Assembly (NCBI RefSeq): GCF_047495875.1
Contig: NC_092497.1
Location: 61,777,977 to 61,841,976 of the forward strand
Origin: Pithys albifrons albifrons
Lineage: Eukaryota > Chordata > Aves > Passeriformes > Thamnophilidae
Reading direction: 5' to 3'
DNA: 64,000 nt
Both the position numbers and the translations under genes were made by a program. This document shows positions 14,301-26,299 of this stretch, one piece after another. Numbering within the stretch: position 1 is the stretch's first letter; each line of letters starts with the position of its first letter. The notes beneath the pieces were generated by a model that saw only the letters and a list, made by a program, of their open reading frames with translations, did not search any database and had not been told where the DNA came from.

Positions 14301-15272
14301 GCTACATGCTACGTGTTGCCTCTAGTTTACTCCTTTCTTTAATGTGGTTTTACTGGTTATTAGATTTCATTCTGTCATAAATTTAACGCTTTTCTAGATA
14401 GTAAACTGTGTGTCTTAGTATTTGGACTTGTAACTGCTTTGACAGGATTTCAGGTATCTGGTAGCTAGTGAGTGGGAATAAAGTGAATTTGTTTAACTTG
14501 AGAGAGTCAGTTAAGAAACCCCACCTAGATTCTAAGAGAAATGAGTGTTGTCTTTCTGTGAAACATTGGTTTGTTTTGCTAATAGAACTGATGAACAAAC
14601 TGTCAAAACTCTTTCATGCCTTACCATGTGGTTTCCAGAATAAGTAATGCTTTTAGAGGAGGAATTATACATGCAGAGTTTTAGCATTTCAGAAAGTCTA
14701 ATGTTGTTTCCTGGACTTAAAGAAAATCTCTAAAATACCTGTTCTGGGTGATCCTTGCTGATTTTTAGCCTACAACTTGAAAACGGCAGATTGTAAACAT
14801 TTTCTTTTGTGATTGCATGCAAAGTGTCTCCTGGTGTTTTCCTCACTTCCCTATGGTTTGCAGAGGTTTCCAGGTCTCCTGAATACCTCAGGACAGATAG
14901 ATATTTCCTTATGTCAGGAGGGCATGCCAGGCAGAAGAATTGTGAAAAGTCACTTTACTGTGACAGCTTGTGCAGGCACACAGGCTGACAGGGCGAAAGG
15001 ATATGGTTGCTGCTCTGAGATTTAATATTACTGTAGCCCAACTTTGCTGATGTGTCCCACAACCAGAGCCCCATCCAAGTTCCTGTGCAAAAGGTGATGT
15101 CAAGTTTTTATCTAATCTTCTTCTTAGTAGCCTCCAGAAGGATCTTTGCTGTTTCAGGAATAAAAAGCCAGTCCACAGACAGACAGAAGGGTAAACCACC
15201 ATTCTCAAAACGCTAACAGCTTGTGACAATGGATGAAATGAAAAACTGATGAATGTCCAGTGTTGTGCAGAA
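11346..15272. other. Unique DNA with an A/C-rich tract
   Basis: At 11786-11850 there is an A-rich run of CCAAA-like pentamers. The remainder shows no repeat or gene that I can recognise. Confidence 0.4.
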
Positions 15273-15465
15273 ATTATAGAAGAGTTTGATGTGGGAAGGA
15301 CCTCCAAAAGTAATCCAGCCAAACCCTCTTGTCACAAGCATTGACATCATCAACCAGATCACATTACTCAGTCCCACCCAATCTGTCTGGGAATGTTTCC
15401 AGGGATGGGGTCATGGGTATCCTACCACGTTTTATCCCACTGATGTCCAGTTTAGTGATAACTTT
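15273..15465 (-). mobile_element. CR1 3' fragment, decayed
   Basis: Starts 'attatagaagagtttgatg', then 'gggaaggacctccaaaagta', matching a degenerate CR1 3' end. It contains 'gaatgtttccagggatgggg', a block shared with other CR1 copies here. Confidence 0.7.
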
Positions 15466-16942
15466 TAGGAAATGGAGACTAACTCACCAAGGAGTCATTA
15501 TACTTTCAGAAGGTATTGTAGGGAAGGTCTTGCACACCAGTGCCAAAGAGAGGGAACTTGTTTCCTTATAGCTCATCATGCAATTAATGTCATCACTCTA
15601 ATTAATCATCACCAAAACTAGCAAAAGTTTCCCCAGTTTAGTCTGAGAAGGGGACAACATTTGGAAGCAGTGTAAAATAGTGAAGTTCAAAGAATCAAGA
15701 CACGTCATCCTTGTGTTCTTGACCTGTCCGTTCTACCATTTGCAAAGGAATATGCATTCAAGAGGACTCTTCTGTTAAAATTTAAACTTTTCTGGATTTC
15801 CAGCACTCAAGGCAGGTAGACTATATATCCTGGATGTCATGTCTTCTTGTCTCCTGCTCTTTTGGCAGAAATCCATGGGGTCTCTCTCAGTTTCTGTGGA
15901 TGGATGTATTGCACTGAAAGTTTGAATGACAGGTCATTCTCTCCTGACAAGTCTTAACAGACTGGTTCTTAAAATACATTTTTATCTTAGAGTAACTAGA
16001 ATCTAATTAAATAAGTGAGAAGAAAAAAAATTTTTACTGCCTTACCAGAATAAATTTATTTTTGTGGGAGTGTATATGTCTGAGCAAAACACACACATTT
16101 GCCACCAGCCTATCAGTTACATACAAACTGCTTGGCACAGCGGCAGCCAGCACAAGCTCTGCTTGGGCAAAGCTTTACCTGACCTCCACAGACACTTAAA
16201 TAACCTCCCCTAGGACCCATTCTCTTGCACCATTATGAATGGATGGATCTTTCCATTTCTGGCTGCAAATGCTTCAACATACCACCAGATAGAAAGCAAT
16301 TTTTTTTTCTTGAAGGTGAATTGTCAGTGTTATAAATGTACTGTGCCCGGGTCATAAGGAGTGTTTGTCAGAAAACATCATCTCCAGTCACTTTTAGTCC
16401 ATTCCTGAATCACTCGTGATGTTTTAGAGAACTGAGGAACTTCTTTAGCTGCTTTACTCTGTGAAAACCTCTCACTAAAGGGCAAATATCTCAGTGAAGA
16501 CTACTGTCCTTTGGGATACTGACTGGCTAGCTGGGGTAGCAAGACTCTAACTCACATTGTACAGGTTCAGAATGCTCATGGGGCATCCAGATCTAATATA
16601 TCCATCAGGGCATTGAGATGAGTTAGTCAAAACAGTGGATTCAAAGGCAGCTAAAGCTGAAGTTTAATAATGGAGAGTATAACAGTGTAATTCCTTCACT
16701 TGCCCTGGTGTAAAATCAGCAACAGCACAAGTACTGCAATACAATATGTGTATGTCACACTCAAGCTGTGGCATTCTATGTGCTAATGGCAATTACCAGA
16801 CTTTGATGACAATATCAGTTCTTCCTAAAAAAAAATGCAAGTATGTTTGAAATTGTTTGATGAGGATTTCCTTGACTTTTAACAAATTATTTCCATCAGA
16901 GAATGTTATTCATAAAAGCCCTGACTTCAGAAGATATTTGGA
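15466..16942. other. Unique DNA, nothing recognised
   Basis: No repeat, RNA gene or coding exon can be supported. Confidence 0.4.
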
Positions 16943-17190
16943 ATTATAGAATCACAGAATGGCCTGGGTTGGAAGGGACCTAAAAGACCATCCAGTTTCA
17001 ACCCCAATGGCCATGGGCAGGGACTCCTTCCACTATCCCTGGTTTGTCAAAGCTCCATCCAGCCTGGCCTTGAACACTTCCAGGGACAGGGCATCCACAG
17101 CTTCTCTGGGCAACCTGTGCCAGGGCCTCACCACCCTCACAGTAAATCATTTCTTCCTTATATATATTCTAAACTTGCCTTCTTTTAGTA
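16943..17190 (-). mobile_element. CR1 3' fragment, well preserved
   Basis: Tail 'attatagaatcacagaatgg', then 'cctgggttggaagggacc' and a 3' UTR with 'ccatgggcagggactcc' and 'cttctctgggcaacctgtgc'. It is truncated at its 5' end after about 245 bp. Confidence 0.93.
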
Positions 17191-18244
17191 CTTAAATTTC
17201 AGTCAGAAGTTGCTTTTCAGAGCTGGTGAAAACTCATTCACAAAAGATGTGAAGTGCAAAGAAGACAGGGAGTGGATTCCTCAAAGAAAGAAGGCACAGT
17301 TTTTTAATATTAGTAGCTACAGGAGCCAGACAAAGGTGGGGCTTTTGGGTATGGATTTGAAGGTAATTGGTGCTTCTCAGCTATGATAAGGCCCGAGTGC
17401 CTTTGATGTCACTGCCAGTGCAAGTAGTGTCTCTCATAGATATCTTTTCCTCTTAGATATGTCTTGTGAAGCACCCGCTTTCAGAAAAATAATGAGCTGC
17501 AGCACTGAATTCCCCAGATATTGCTGCTACAGTTTTTGACATGATTTTTAGAAATAGATAACCCTGTTTGCCAGTGGATACCGAAGAAAAGAAGTTTAAA
17601 CAATCACCCCCCTCTCTTGTCCATGCAGTGGATCCTTACTGCAGAGAAAGCCACAGGTTGATCTCTGCTCCAGCTGAGATGAACAGGCACAGATAGTTCA
17701 GTGCTCAGTCACCATGAATTAAAACAAAGCTAAGGACAACACTAAGCAATATTAATGGCAAAGAACAGTTGCTACTGAGACAATAATATCTGCAGTGAAT
17801 AAACCAGGACTAAAAAGAAAAAAGTATTCAAGGGAAAAGACAGGTTGTTTATAGCCTATCACCTAATCCATCAAGTATTCCTTTATTTATTTCTCCCCAG
17901 ACAGCTAATATTCCATTTTTTCTTTCTATACAACAGCTGGAGAATAATACTCCACTGTCTTTTCTCACACACAGTGTGACATTTTGGCTGTGCTTTACCT
18001 AACAAAACTTGGCAGACCGTAAAAAAAAAAAAGGCACTTAAAGATTAAGACTTTGATGTTTTTACCAGTGGTTTCACAAGATCAGAATCTTCAGACTATG
18101 TTCACAGAAAATCCTCACTTTTTCAACATGAGAAAAGGTACAGATCCACAGTCATTGAAGAAAAGGTATTCAGTGGAAACCTAGATGAATAAAAAGTGCA
18201 GAAGACCTGTTGAGTTACATAGTCATTTGTGTTACATTGGTCTT
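17191..18244. other. Unique DNA, nothing recognised
   Basis: AT-rich sequence with short A runs. No feature can be supported. Confidence 0.4.
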
Positions 18245-18500
18245 GTTCCAGGTACCTCCTGGAAAGGGATGGAGAGGACAGAGCCAGACTCACCCCAGCT
18301 GGAGGGAAGGAAATCTCTGGTCACCATGAAAGTGGTCAAACACCAGTACAGGGGCCCAGGGAGCTTGTACAGTTTTGAGCCTTGCAGATGTTTGAACTCA
18401 GCAACCCAAGCAACCTGATTGAGATGGCCCTGATCCAGAAGGACATTGGGCCACAGACCTCCAGAGGTCCCCTCCAACAGAGATTCCTTGACTGATTTTA
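18245..18500 (+). mobile_element. CR1 3' fragment, divergent subfamily
   Basis: Plus-orientation CR1. It ends with 'gacctccagaggtcccctcc' and 'aacagagattcc', the CR1 3' UTR end of a different subfamily from the full-length element. The upstream half is strongly diverged, so its start is approximate. Confidence 0.65.
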
Positions 18501-19946
18501 TCTCTTACTGTCAATTCATGAATCCATTAGTTGTAGCTCAGTATAGTTCTATCATTTATCTTTTTTATCATAACATTCATCCTTAAACACATAATTTTTG
18601 AATCAGCAACAGTGTCCCTCAATAAAGGACATAAATGAATAGCTCCCGTAAGAAGGGTCTGTTCCTCCTCCCCTGTTGTCTTGTTATATGGAAAGAATCT
18701 ACCCACTAACCCACCAGTAAAGACCTTTGAAGAGTCCAAAAAATAATAAAAAAAATTATTTTCAAAGATTTTGATTAGGTAAATCTATGCTAGCAGGTGT
18801 TGTGAGGGATAGTAATTTTTTTCAAACACCTTTAGCTAACAAGCTTCTGGAACAGAACCAACACTGCTGAATAATTTAGTGCTGTTAAACTATTCTACCA
18901 CCTGCATCTATTATTCTCCCAAATCAACAACACTTTTTTTTCATCTCAGTAAGCCGAAGCCAAGCTCTCTACCTGTTCTTGTGCAAACTGCAGGTATTTT
19001 GTTCTACTTATTTTCACATGTGCCACTAAAATCATTAATAAGCTTCTTGTCCTGTCATCAGTGTCACCAAGCATGAATTTCTGTGAATAAAATGCTAGGA
19101 CAACAGCAGGAGACAAAACTGTATGCTCAATTATTGAGACTACATATTCTGACTTTGCAAAGGGGTCCAAAGTAGACCAAAACATCCACTTGTCCTAAAA
19201 AGAAGCTGCTATCCATCTCTCATGAGGATATTTTTGGACAGATATCTAGAACCATTATAAACCCTGAATCACTGGAATTTGATGCACAGAAAGTCACAGA
19301 AAAACACCAGTTTTCCCTATACAGAAGCCTGCTGCTCCCTCAGTGTGTCTTTCAAGTCACAGCCATGCCATCCATCTTCTCTGTGACCCAGAAGAAGTGT
19401 TTGCTTCTATTTCCATCTCCATCCTCACTCTCCCCAATACCAACCAGCAATCCACCTCTGTTCATTGGCTTTGGAAGGTTTCTGTAAACAGTTTATTTTA
19501 TCCTTTGAATTTGAATTACTTAATCATGCATTTTGGGAGCAGTTTTGCCAGGACATAGACATTCCCACTCTGGTATTGCCTGCCAAAGAAACCTCTCTTC
19601 TTCCAACCTTGAACTGGCTATTTTTGCCTCTTTTGGCTCATTAATAGCTCTTTAGAAAAGCAAAGTGAACCTTTCACCATATATTTAGCAGCATCTGGGA
19701 AAAAGAAGTCAGGCTTCACTGTATGTCAGCACTTCACAAATGAAAGCCAAAGCCTTCTTTAGGAAAACTAACCAACCCACCACTTTTGTCAGCCTGTCTG
19801 CCCTCTGTTAGTGGTTTTCAAAATCATTAAGGAGCTTTGCAGTCAAATATACCATTTTATCTTGCTATTTTGAAGAATGAAACTAAGCACATGCAGAAAA
19901 TACCACTGTCATACAATTAAAAAGTCATCGAATAAAGTGAGATTGC
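18501..19946. other. Unique DNA, nothing recognised
   Basis: No repeat, RNA gene or coding exon can be supported. Confidence 0.4.
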
Positions 19947-20025
19947 TCCTGGTTTTAGACAAGAACTTTGATGCCAGCAGATGCAGATCCTGGTTTTAGA
20001 CAAGAACTTTGATGCCAGCAGATGC
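19947..20025. repeat. 41-bp tandem duplication
   Basis: A 38-bp block (starts tcctggttttagac, ends gccagcagatgc) is repeated without mismatch after a 3-bp spacer, giving a period of 41 bp. Identity of the two copies suggests a recent duplication. Confidence 0.97.
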
Positions 20026-21069
20026 TTCAGTATCAGCTATGTTCTGCTGACAATGGGATGTTTATGATTCCTTGAATAGTGAGAGAATGCTCAGGCAGCA
20101 ACTTCACCTCTGACAAGGGCATATTTGCTCAAAATGTGTTTGCTTAAAAAGGTTCTATCGATCAATAACTGTGGATGGAAGGGCAGTTTTCCTTCCATTG
20201 TGGTTCACTGCCCTTTTTCATGTGCCTGTAATACACAGCTTCTAGTTGTTTTTTCCCAACAGTTAGTCTTGCACGGGAGATAAGGTACATTACCTTCGAA
20301 GAAAAGTTGTTTTCTATTTATCATTTTTGTAATTCCTGATAAGGCACCGGGCTGCTGACATTTACAGAAACCTTGTTACCCAGTACCATTGCCACATCTC
20401 ACCACACTGTGACATTACTTCTGCTGTTGGGTCACTTAGGGCTCAAATCATCACTACATTTTCCTGTAGGTAGCATTTTCATATGAAAAGATTTCATTCT
20501 TCTTTGACATAAAAATATGCTCTTCCACATCCACATTGAAAGAGTCTAATTTAGGCAGCCCATTTTTCTTTGGAATGGATATTTGCAGTGAAGTTGGGCT
20601 TTGTGACACTACCACTGCCTTGCACAGTGCTCATGCTCACCACAGAATAACAGAAACAAAGTTCTCTTGCCTCACCTGCACTGAGTAGAGAGCAGTGGCA
20701 ATGGTGAACTTGATTTCTTGGCAGCAGCTTGCAGGCCTCACATACTATCACTTCATTTTGGCAAAGTTCTTGCTACACAATCTCGGTTCTGACCTGATGG
20801 GAGTGACTGGTTTGAGAGAAAGACTATGGATTTTGTGGGGATGGAGATGCAGCACAAGGCATGGGGCTGGTTCACCTTACCCTCCCTCCCTCCAGAGCAA
20901 GGAGGGAGAGAGATGTCTGGGGCAGGCAGAGTGACTGGTCAGCACATGAGATGCTCAGCAGAGGGAGGAACACTGGTGAGAACACTTAAATGCACCCTCT
21001 TCATCTCAGCCACCATGTTCCCAGGACAGGAGAGCAATGTCTGAGCTAACTGCACATTTGCTAATTCAG
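20026..21069. other. Unique DNA, nothing recognised
   Basis: No repeat, RNA gene or coding exon can be supported. Confidence 0.4.
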
Positions 21070-21240
21070 TGTGCTGGGTTTGGCTGGGATAATTTTCTTC
21101 ACAGGAGCTAGTGTGGGCTGTGTTTGGATTTGTGCTGAAAACACTGTTGATAACACAGGAATGTTTTCATTACTCCTGAGCTGTGCTTACACAGAGCAAG
21201 GACTTTTCTGCTCCTCACTCACCCCACCAGTGAGGAGATA
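21070..21240 (+). mobile_element. ERV LTR, family A, copy 2, 3' truncated
   Basis: It starts 'tgtgctgggtttggctggg' and continues 'ataattttcttcacagg', 'tgctgaaaacactgttgata' and 'accccaccagtgaggaga'. The match to copies 1 and 3 fades after about 21240, and the U5 end (gtgcacacagctttt block) is missing, so the copy is truncated or rearranged. Confidence 0.8.
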
Positions 21241-22493
21241 AGGAACCAGCTGCATAAGTTACTCAGAGCACAAATACTGTCTGTAAAAGCTCACACACAG
21301 TGGAGCTTTGACTTCACATGCTGTTTGAAGAGCACAGAGCGGCTTGTGAGAGAGAAATTAGTTATTTCCTCATAATATCAAATATGCCACAGAAGCCTGA
21401 AAAAAACAGAACAGAGATAAATATGAAAGGCCAAGAAAAGGTTCCCAACTCTTCACTTTCCAAGCAAAAACCTGATAGGTTCTGAAAATACAAAAGTCCT
21501 CAGCTCAAGACCTGGAAAGTTGCATTTTAATCACAGGCAATGAAATTAGAAATTTATTTTTAAATCTATTTTTTCCATTTATCTCTTTGTTTAGGCTTCT
21601 CTTTGCACCTCGCATGGTCTTAAAAATGTTTTGCTCTTCTGGAAACAATATCAGAAATGCACATATATTTCAAAAGACAAGAAGATTATTTTGTCCAAAC
21701 CAACAGCCACGACCTTATATAAAATCTACATGCACAAAAGAAAAAGGTTTCTCATTTGCATTAAATAGCCTATAAAGAAATCCAACACTATAACTCAGTG
21801 TGGGCCTGCTGGATTTTCAGTGTATCAAAATTAATTATATACTTCAGAGTAATTTTGCATGAGTCAGTGACTTTTCTCCTTTGCAGGTGTATTTAAACAT
21901 TCAGATGCACTGTGGAATTACATTTTTAAATGAGTTGCAGAGTATATTAAAAATGGACTGCTGACGAAAGTTTATTTGGTTTGCATAGCAATTTCCTGTC
22001 TGACTCCTGCTCGTGATCATTGTTATTACCTCTGTCTAAATCATTTAATGGTCTGACTGGGTGGAAAAGGGAAGGAATGAACAGGGAGGGGAGAAGAAAT
22101 TTCAGTAGGATGAGCCATGCTTTTGGTCAGTAGAGAACAGAGACTTCCACAGGAGTTATCTACCTTTTCAACTCATTGTTCTGAGGTTGTTCTGAGCCAT
22201 TCTAGAGAGGCTGTAAAATGCCACAATCCTACCCCTTGCTCTGCCTGTGCCAGCTCACCAGACACCCATCACCACTGAGAGACACTCAGAACATGCACAA
22301 GGTGTCGGTGCGAGAAGCAGCTCTTCCCTGTTCTCACCTCTCCATCAGTGGCAGAAGCAACAAACTAATGTTCTGCAGCCTTTCCACCCCCAAGTCTCAT
22401 CTCTTTCTCTGCCACACTTGCAGACATTTTCCCTTTGCCTTACAAGTGTGTCAAGCTGTACCTAACATCCCTGCAGTACACAGATAGTCAGCC
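21241..22493. other. Unique DNA, nothing recognised
   Basis: No repeat, RNA gene or coding exon can be supported. Confidence 0.4.
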
Positions 22494-22977
22494 CAGGGTC
22501 CAGCTCTGGATCCCCTAAATAGGAGGAACATATACCTGCTGGAGCAAGTCCAGAGGAACCCACAAAGATACTCAAGGCTGGAGCACCTCTGCTATTGAGA
22601 CAAGCTGGGAGAGCTGCAGTTGTTCAGGCTGGAGAAGAGGTTCCAGGGAGACCTTTGAGCCTCTTCTGGTACCTAAAGGAACTATAGGAGAAATGGAGAG
22701 GACAAGAGCATGTTAGGACAAGGTGTGATGGTTTCAAACTGAGAGAGGGCAGGTTTAGGTCAATTGTTAAGAAATTTTTCCCTGTGAGAGCAGTGAGGCC
22801 CTGGCACAGGTTGTCCAGAGATGCTGTGGATGCCCCATCCATGAAGTGTTCAAGGTCAGGATGAATGGAGCTTGGAGCAACGTGGTATAGTGTAAGGTGT
22901 CCCTGCCCATGGCAGGGGGTTGGAACTAGATGGTTCCTTTCCAAACCAAACCATTTTTTGTTTTAATGATTCTATGC
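22494..22977 (+). mobile_element. CR1 3' fragment
   Basis: Contains in order 'ctgctggagcaagtccagag', 'ttgttcaggctggagaagag', 'gtccctgcccatggcagggg' and a decayed tail 'aatgattctatgc'. This covers the end of ORF2 plus the 3' UTR in plus orientation. It lies about 370 bp from the full-length CR1 and points toward it tail to tail. Confidence 0.93.
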
Positions 22978-23342
22978 TTTTGCTGCTCAGGGGACACTGG
23001 CCAGAGTGCATAGCAGTAGCTTTTTACTTTTATGTCATAATTCCTGCTTTCTAAGAGTAACATCCTACAAAATTGAGATATAGTTTAGGGTACTTTGTAC
23101 TCTTGCTCTTTCTTGAAGACTGAGTATCTTCAGACAGGAAATACCAACTAAATCATAAAAACAGAGCAATGTGATCAAACGTGGTAGGCCAGATTCTCAA
23201 GAAACAGAAATACAACTCCATTGAAATTCTTGAAAGTGAGCCGACTTAAGTAATTTCAGATGAAGAACCTGGTCCGTTGGCCAAGTGCACTGTTGTTTTT
23301 TAGTCTCATGTTCAAAATGGTTGAATGTGGAACTCTGCTGAG
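22978..23342. other. Unique DNA between two CR1 copies
   Basis: About 365 bp with no recognised feature. It contains the insertion point of the full-length CR1 at its right edge. Confidence 0.45.
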
Positions 23343-23344
23343 AT

Positions 23345-23376
23345 CATAGAATCATAGAATCATAGAATCATAGAAT
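23345..23376 (-). repeat. CR1 3' octamer tail, 4 units
   Basis: Four perfect copies of an 8-bp unit (ATTCTATG on the element strand) end the element. CR1 elements end in such repeats rather than poly(A), and they are thought to guide target-primed reverse transcription. Confidence 0.95.
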
Positions 23377-23442
23377 CGATTGGGTTGGAAAAGACCTCCA
23401 AGATCATCGAGTCCAACCCTTGGTCCAACTCTAGTTCATTTA

Positions 23443-25940
23443 CTAGATCATGGCACCCAGCACCACGTCCAATTTGTGTTTAAAAATCTCTAGGGATGGT
23501 GAATCCACCACCTCTCCGGGCAGCCCATTCCAATGCCTGAGCACTCTCTCTGTAAAAAATTTTTTTCTGATATCCAACTTAAATTTCCCCTGGCAGAGCT
23601 TAAGCCCGTGCCCCCTTGTTCTATTGCTGAGTGCCTGGGAGAAGAGACCAGCCCCCACCTGGCTATAACTTCCCTTCAGGTAGTTATAGACAGTGATGAG
23701 GTCACCTCTGAGCCTCCTCTTCTCCAGGCTAAACAACCCCAGCTCCCTCAGCCTCTCCCCATAGGACTTGTGCTCCAGTCCCTTCACCAGCCTTGTTGCT
23801 CTTCTCTGGACCCGCTCCAGCATCTCAATATCTTTCCTGAACTGAGGGGCCCAGAACTGAACACAGTACTCAAGGTGTGGCCTCACCAATGCAGAGTACA
23901 GGGGAAGGATCACTTCCCTGGTCCTGCTGGCCACACTATTTTTGATACAGGACAGGATCCCATTGGCCTTCTTGGCCACCTCGGCACACTGTTGGCTCAT
24001 GTTGAGCTTCCTGTCAATTAGTACTCCAAGGTCCCTTTCTGCCTGGCTGCTCTCCAGCCACTCTGTGCCCAGCCTGTAGTGCTGCAGGGGGTTGTTGTGG
24101 CCAAAGTGCAGGACCTGGCACTTGGCCTTGTTGAACTTCATCCCATTGGAATCAGCCCATCTCTCAAGTCTATCCAGATCCCTCTGCAGAGCCCTCCTGC
24201 CTTCCAGCAGGTCGACACTCCCTCCCAACTTGGTGTCATCAGCAAATTTGCTGATGATGGACTCAATCCCCTCATCTAAATCATCAATAAAGATGTTAAA
24301 CAGGACTGGACCCAACACAGACCCCTGGGAAACACCACTGGTGACTGGCCGCCAGCTGGATGCAGCTCCGTTCACCAGCACTCTCTGGGCCCGACCCTCC
24401 AGCCAGCTCTTAATCCAGGAGAGGGTACACCTGTCCAAGCCATGGGCTACCAGCTTTTTCAGGAGTATATTATGGGAGACAGTGTCAAAGGCCTTGCTGA
24501 AGTCCAGATAGACCACATCCACAGCCTTCCCCTCATCCACCAGGAGGGTCACCTGATCATAGAAAGAGATCAGGTTGGTCAGACAGGACCTGCTCCTCCT
24601 AAACCCATGCTGGCTAGGTCTAATCCCTTGTCCACCCTGAAGGTGCTGTGTGATTGCACTCGGGATGAACTGCTCCATAACCCTGCCAGGCACGGAGGTC
24701 AGGCTGACAGGCCTGTAGTTGCCAGGGTCCTGCTTGCAGCCCTTTTTGTGGATTGGGGTGACATTCGCCAACCTCCAATCATCTGGGACCTCCCCAGAGA
24801 GCCAGGACTGTTGGAAGATGATGGAGAGCGGTTTGGCAAGCTCTTCTGCCAGCTCCTTCATCACTCTGGGATGGATCCCATCTGGTCCCATAGACTTGTT
24901 AGGATCCAGCTGGCTCAGTAAGTCAGTAACTATTTCCTCCTGGAATACAGGAGGGGTATTCAGCTCCCTCTCCCTGTCTACCAGCTCCAGAGGCCAGTTG
25001 TCTTGAGGGCCACCTGTCTTACTGGTGAAAACTGAGGCAAAGTAGGTGTTAAGTACCTCAGTCTTCTCCTCATCTTCCTTAACTATATTTCCCTCCAAGT
25101 CCAACAGAGAATGGAGGTTTTCCTTGCCCCTCCTTTTGTTATTAATGTATTTATAAAAGGACTTTTTGTTATCCCTAACTGAAATAGCCAAATTTATTTC
25201 AAATTCCACTTTTCTTTCCCTAATTTTTTTCCTGCATGACCTAGCTCTATCTGTAAATTCTTCGTAAGTAGCCAGCCCTTTTTTCCATAGTCTGTAAACT
25301 TTCTTTTTATCCCTGATTTCTTGCAGAATCTCCCTATTTAACCAAGCTGGCTGTCTTCCCCTCCGGCTGGCCTTTCGGCACACTGGGACAGCCTGTTGCT
25401 GTGCATTCAAAATCTCCCTCTTAAAACATGTCCATCCCTCCTGGACCCCCTTACTTTTAAGGGTTGTTTCCCAGGGTATGCTCTGAATCAGTTCTTTGAA
25501 TAGGCCAAAATCTGCTCTCTGAAAGTCCAAGGTAGAGGTTTTAATGGTGGCTCTCCTTACATCCCTGAGGACTGAAAATTCTATTATTTCATGGTCACTA
25601 TGCCCCAAGCGGCCTCCAACCACTACATCATCTACCAGCCCCTCTCTGTTTGTAAACAGTAGGTCTAGCAGGGCCTTCCCCCTGGTAGGCTCATTTACCA
25701 GTTGATGAAGGAAATTGTCCTCTATACACTCCAGGAACCTCCTTGACTGCCTCTTCTCTGCAGTATGAAGCTCCCAGCAGATATCTGGCAGGTTAAAGTC
25801 ACCCACAAGAACAAGGGCTGGAGATTTTGAGACATCTGCCAGCTGCTTGCAGAATAATTCATCCCCTTCATCATCCTGGTTGGGTGGTCTGTAACAGACT
25901 CCCACAAAGGTGTCAGCCTTGTTGGCCTTGCCCCTGATTT
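23443..25940 (-). CDS. CR1 ORF2, 3' part: endonuclease end and reverse transcriptase
   Basis: This frame carries most of the CR1 ORF2 protein. It holds the second half of the APE-type endonuclease (VLVGDFN near residue 50, catalytic GHSDH near 117-121 of the open frame) and then the reverse transcriptase. RT motifs are visible: GNYRPVSL (411), HGFRRSRS (449), LDFSKAFD with the first catalytic aspartate (483-490), [10 protein letters not shown] (540-549) and the FADD catalytic pair (570-573). The C-terminal region after the polymerase is typical of CR1. The frame runs without a stop for over 830 codons to 23443. Its apparent start at 25953 is a GTG produced by the frameshift, not a real start; the true N-terminus lies in the other frame upstream. 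The protein would nick DNA and copy the element's RNA at the target site. Confidence 0.96.
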
Positions 25941-26282
25941 GGCCCACAGGCACTCAACCTTGTCACTGCTGACCTCAACTTCAACAGAGTCAAGAGACTC
26001 TCTAACATATAAAGCCACCCCTCCACCTCTCCTTCCCTGCCTGTCTTTTCTGAAGAGCTTGTAGCCCCCCATAGCAGCACTCCAGTCATGTGATTCATCC
26101 CACCACGTTTCTGTGACAGCAACTATGTCATAGTTTTCCTGCTGCACTATGGCTTCCAGCTCCTCTTGTTTGTTTCCCATACTGCGTGCATTGGTGTACA
26201 TGCACTTCAGCTGGGCCATTGATTTCATTCTCAACTCGGGCTCTATGCCCTTAGGCCTATCTCTGGAGAGCCCAGTTGCCAT
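25938..26282 (-). CDS. CR1 ORF2, 5' part: endonuclease N-terminal half
   Basis: From the first ATG (26280-26282) about 115 codons encode the start of the APE-like endonuclease: YTNARSM near residue 29 and the TETWWDE block with the catalytic glutamate near 58, then GGGVALYV. The frame matches the downstream ORF2 up to the triplet AAA at 25938-25940. There one base is missing, and the reading continues out of frame to a stop at 25722. The ORF2 frame is also open upstream of this ATG for eleven codons, back to a TAG just before the frameshift heptamer at 26303-26309, so an N-terminal fusion to ORF1 is possible. The break makes this copy unable to encode full ORF2 unless it is an assembly error. 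Confidence 0.93.
26232..26278 (-). other. Predicted RNA stem at ORF1/ORF2 junction
   Basis: On the element strand the arm CAACTGGGCTCT pairs with AGAGCCCGAGTTG: 12 pairs with one bulged G, enclosing a 22-nt loop. The stem starts 4 nt after the A of the first ORF2 AUG and 24 nt after the UUUAAAC heptamer. The loop contains the palindrome TAGGCCTA. This is read from sequence; I did not compute folding energies. Confidence 0.6.
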
Positions 26283-26299
26283 CCCTTCCCCCTTCAAAC

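Noticed and set aside
23450..25006. Plus-strand open frames of 66-162 codons (23533-24021, 24079-24279, 24092-24511, 24442-24921, 24719-25006)
   Set aside because: They are antisense shadows of CR1 ORF2.
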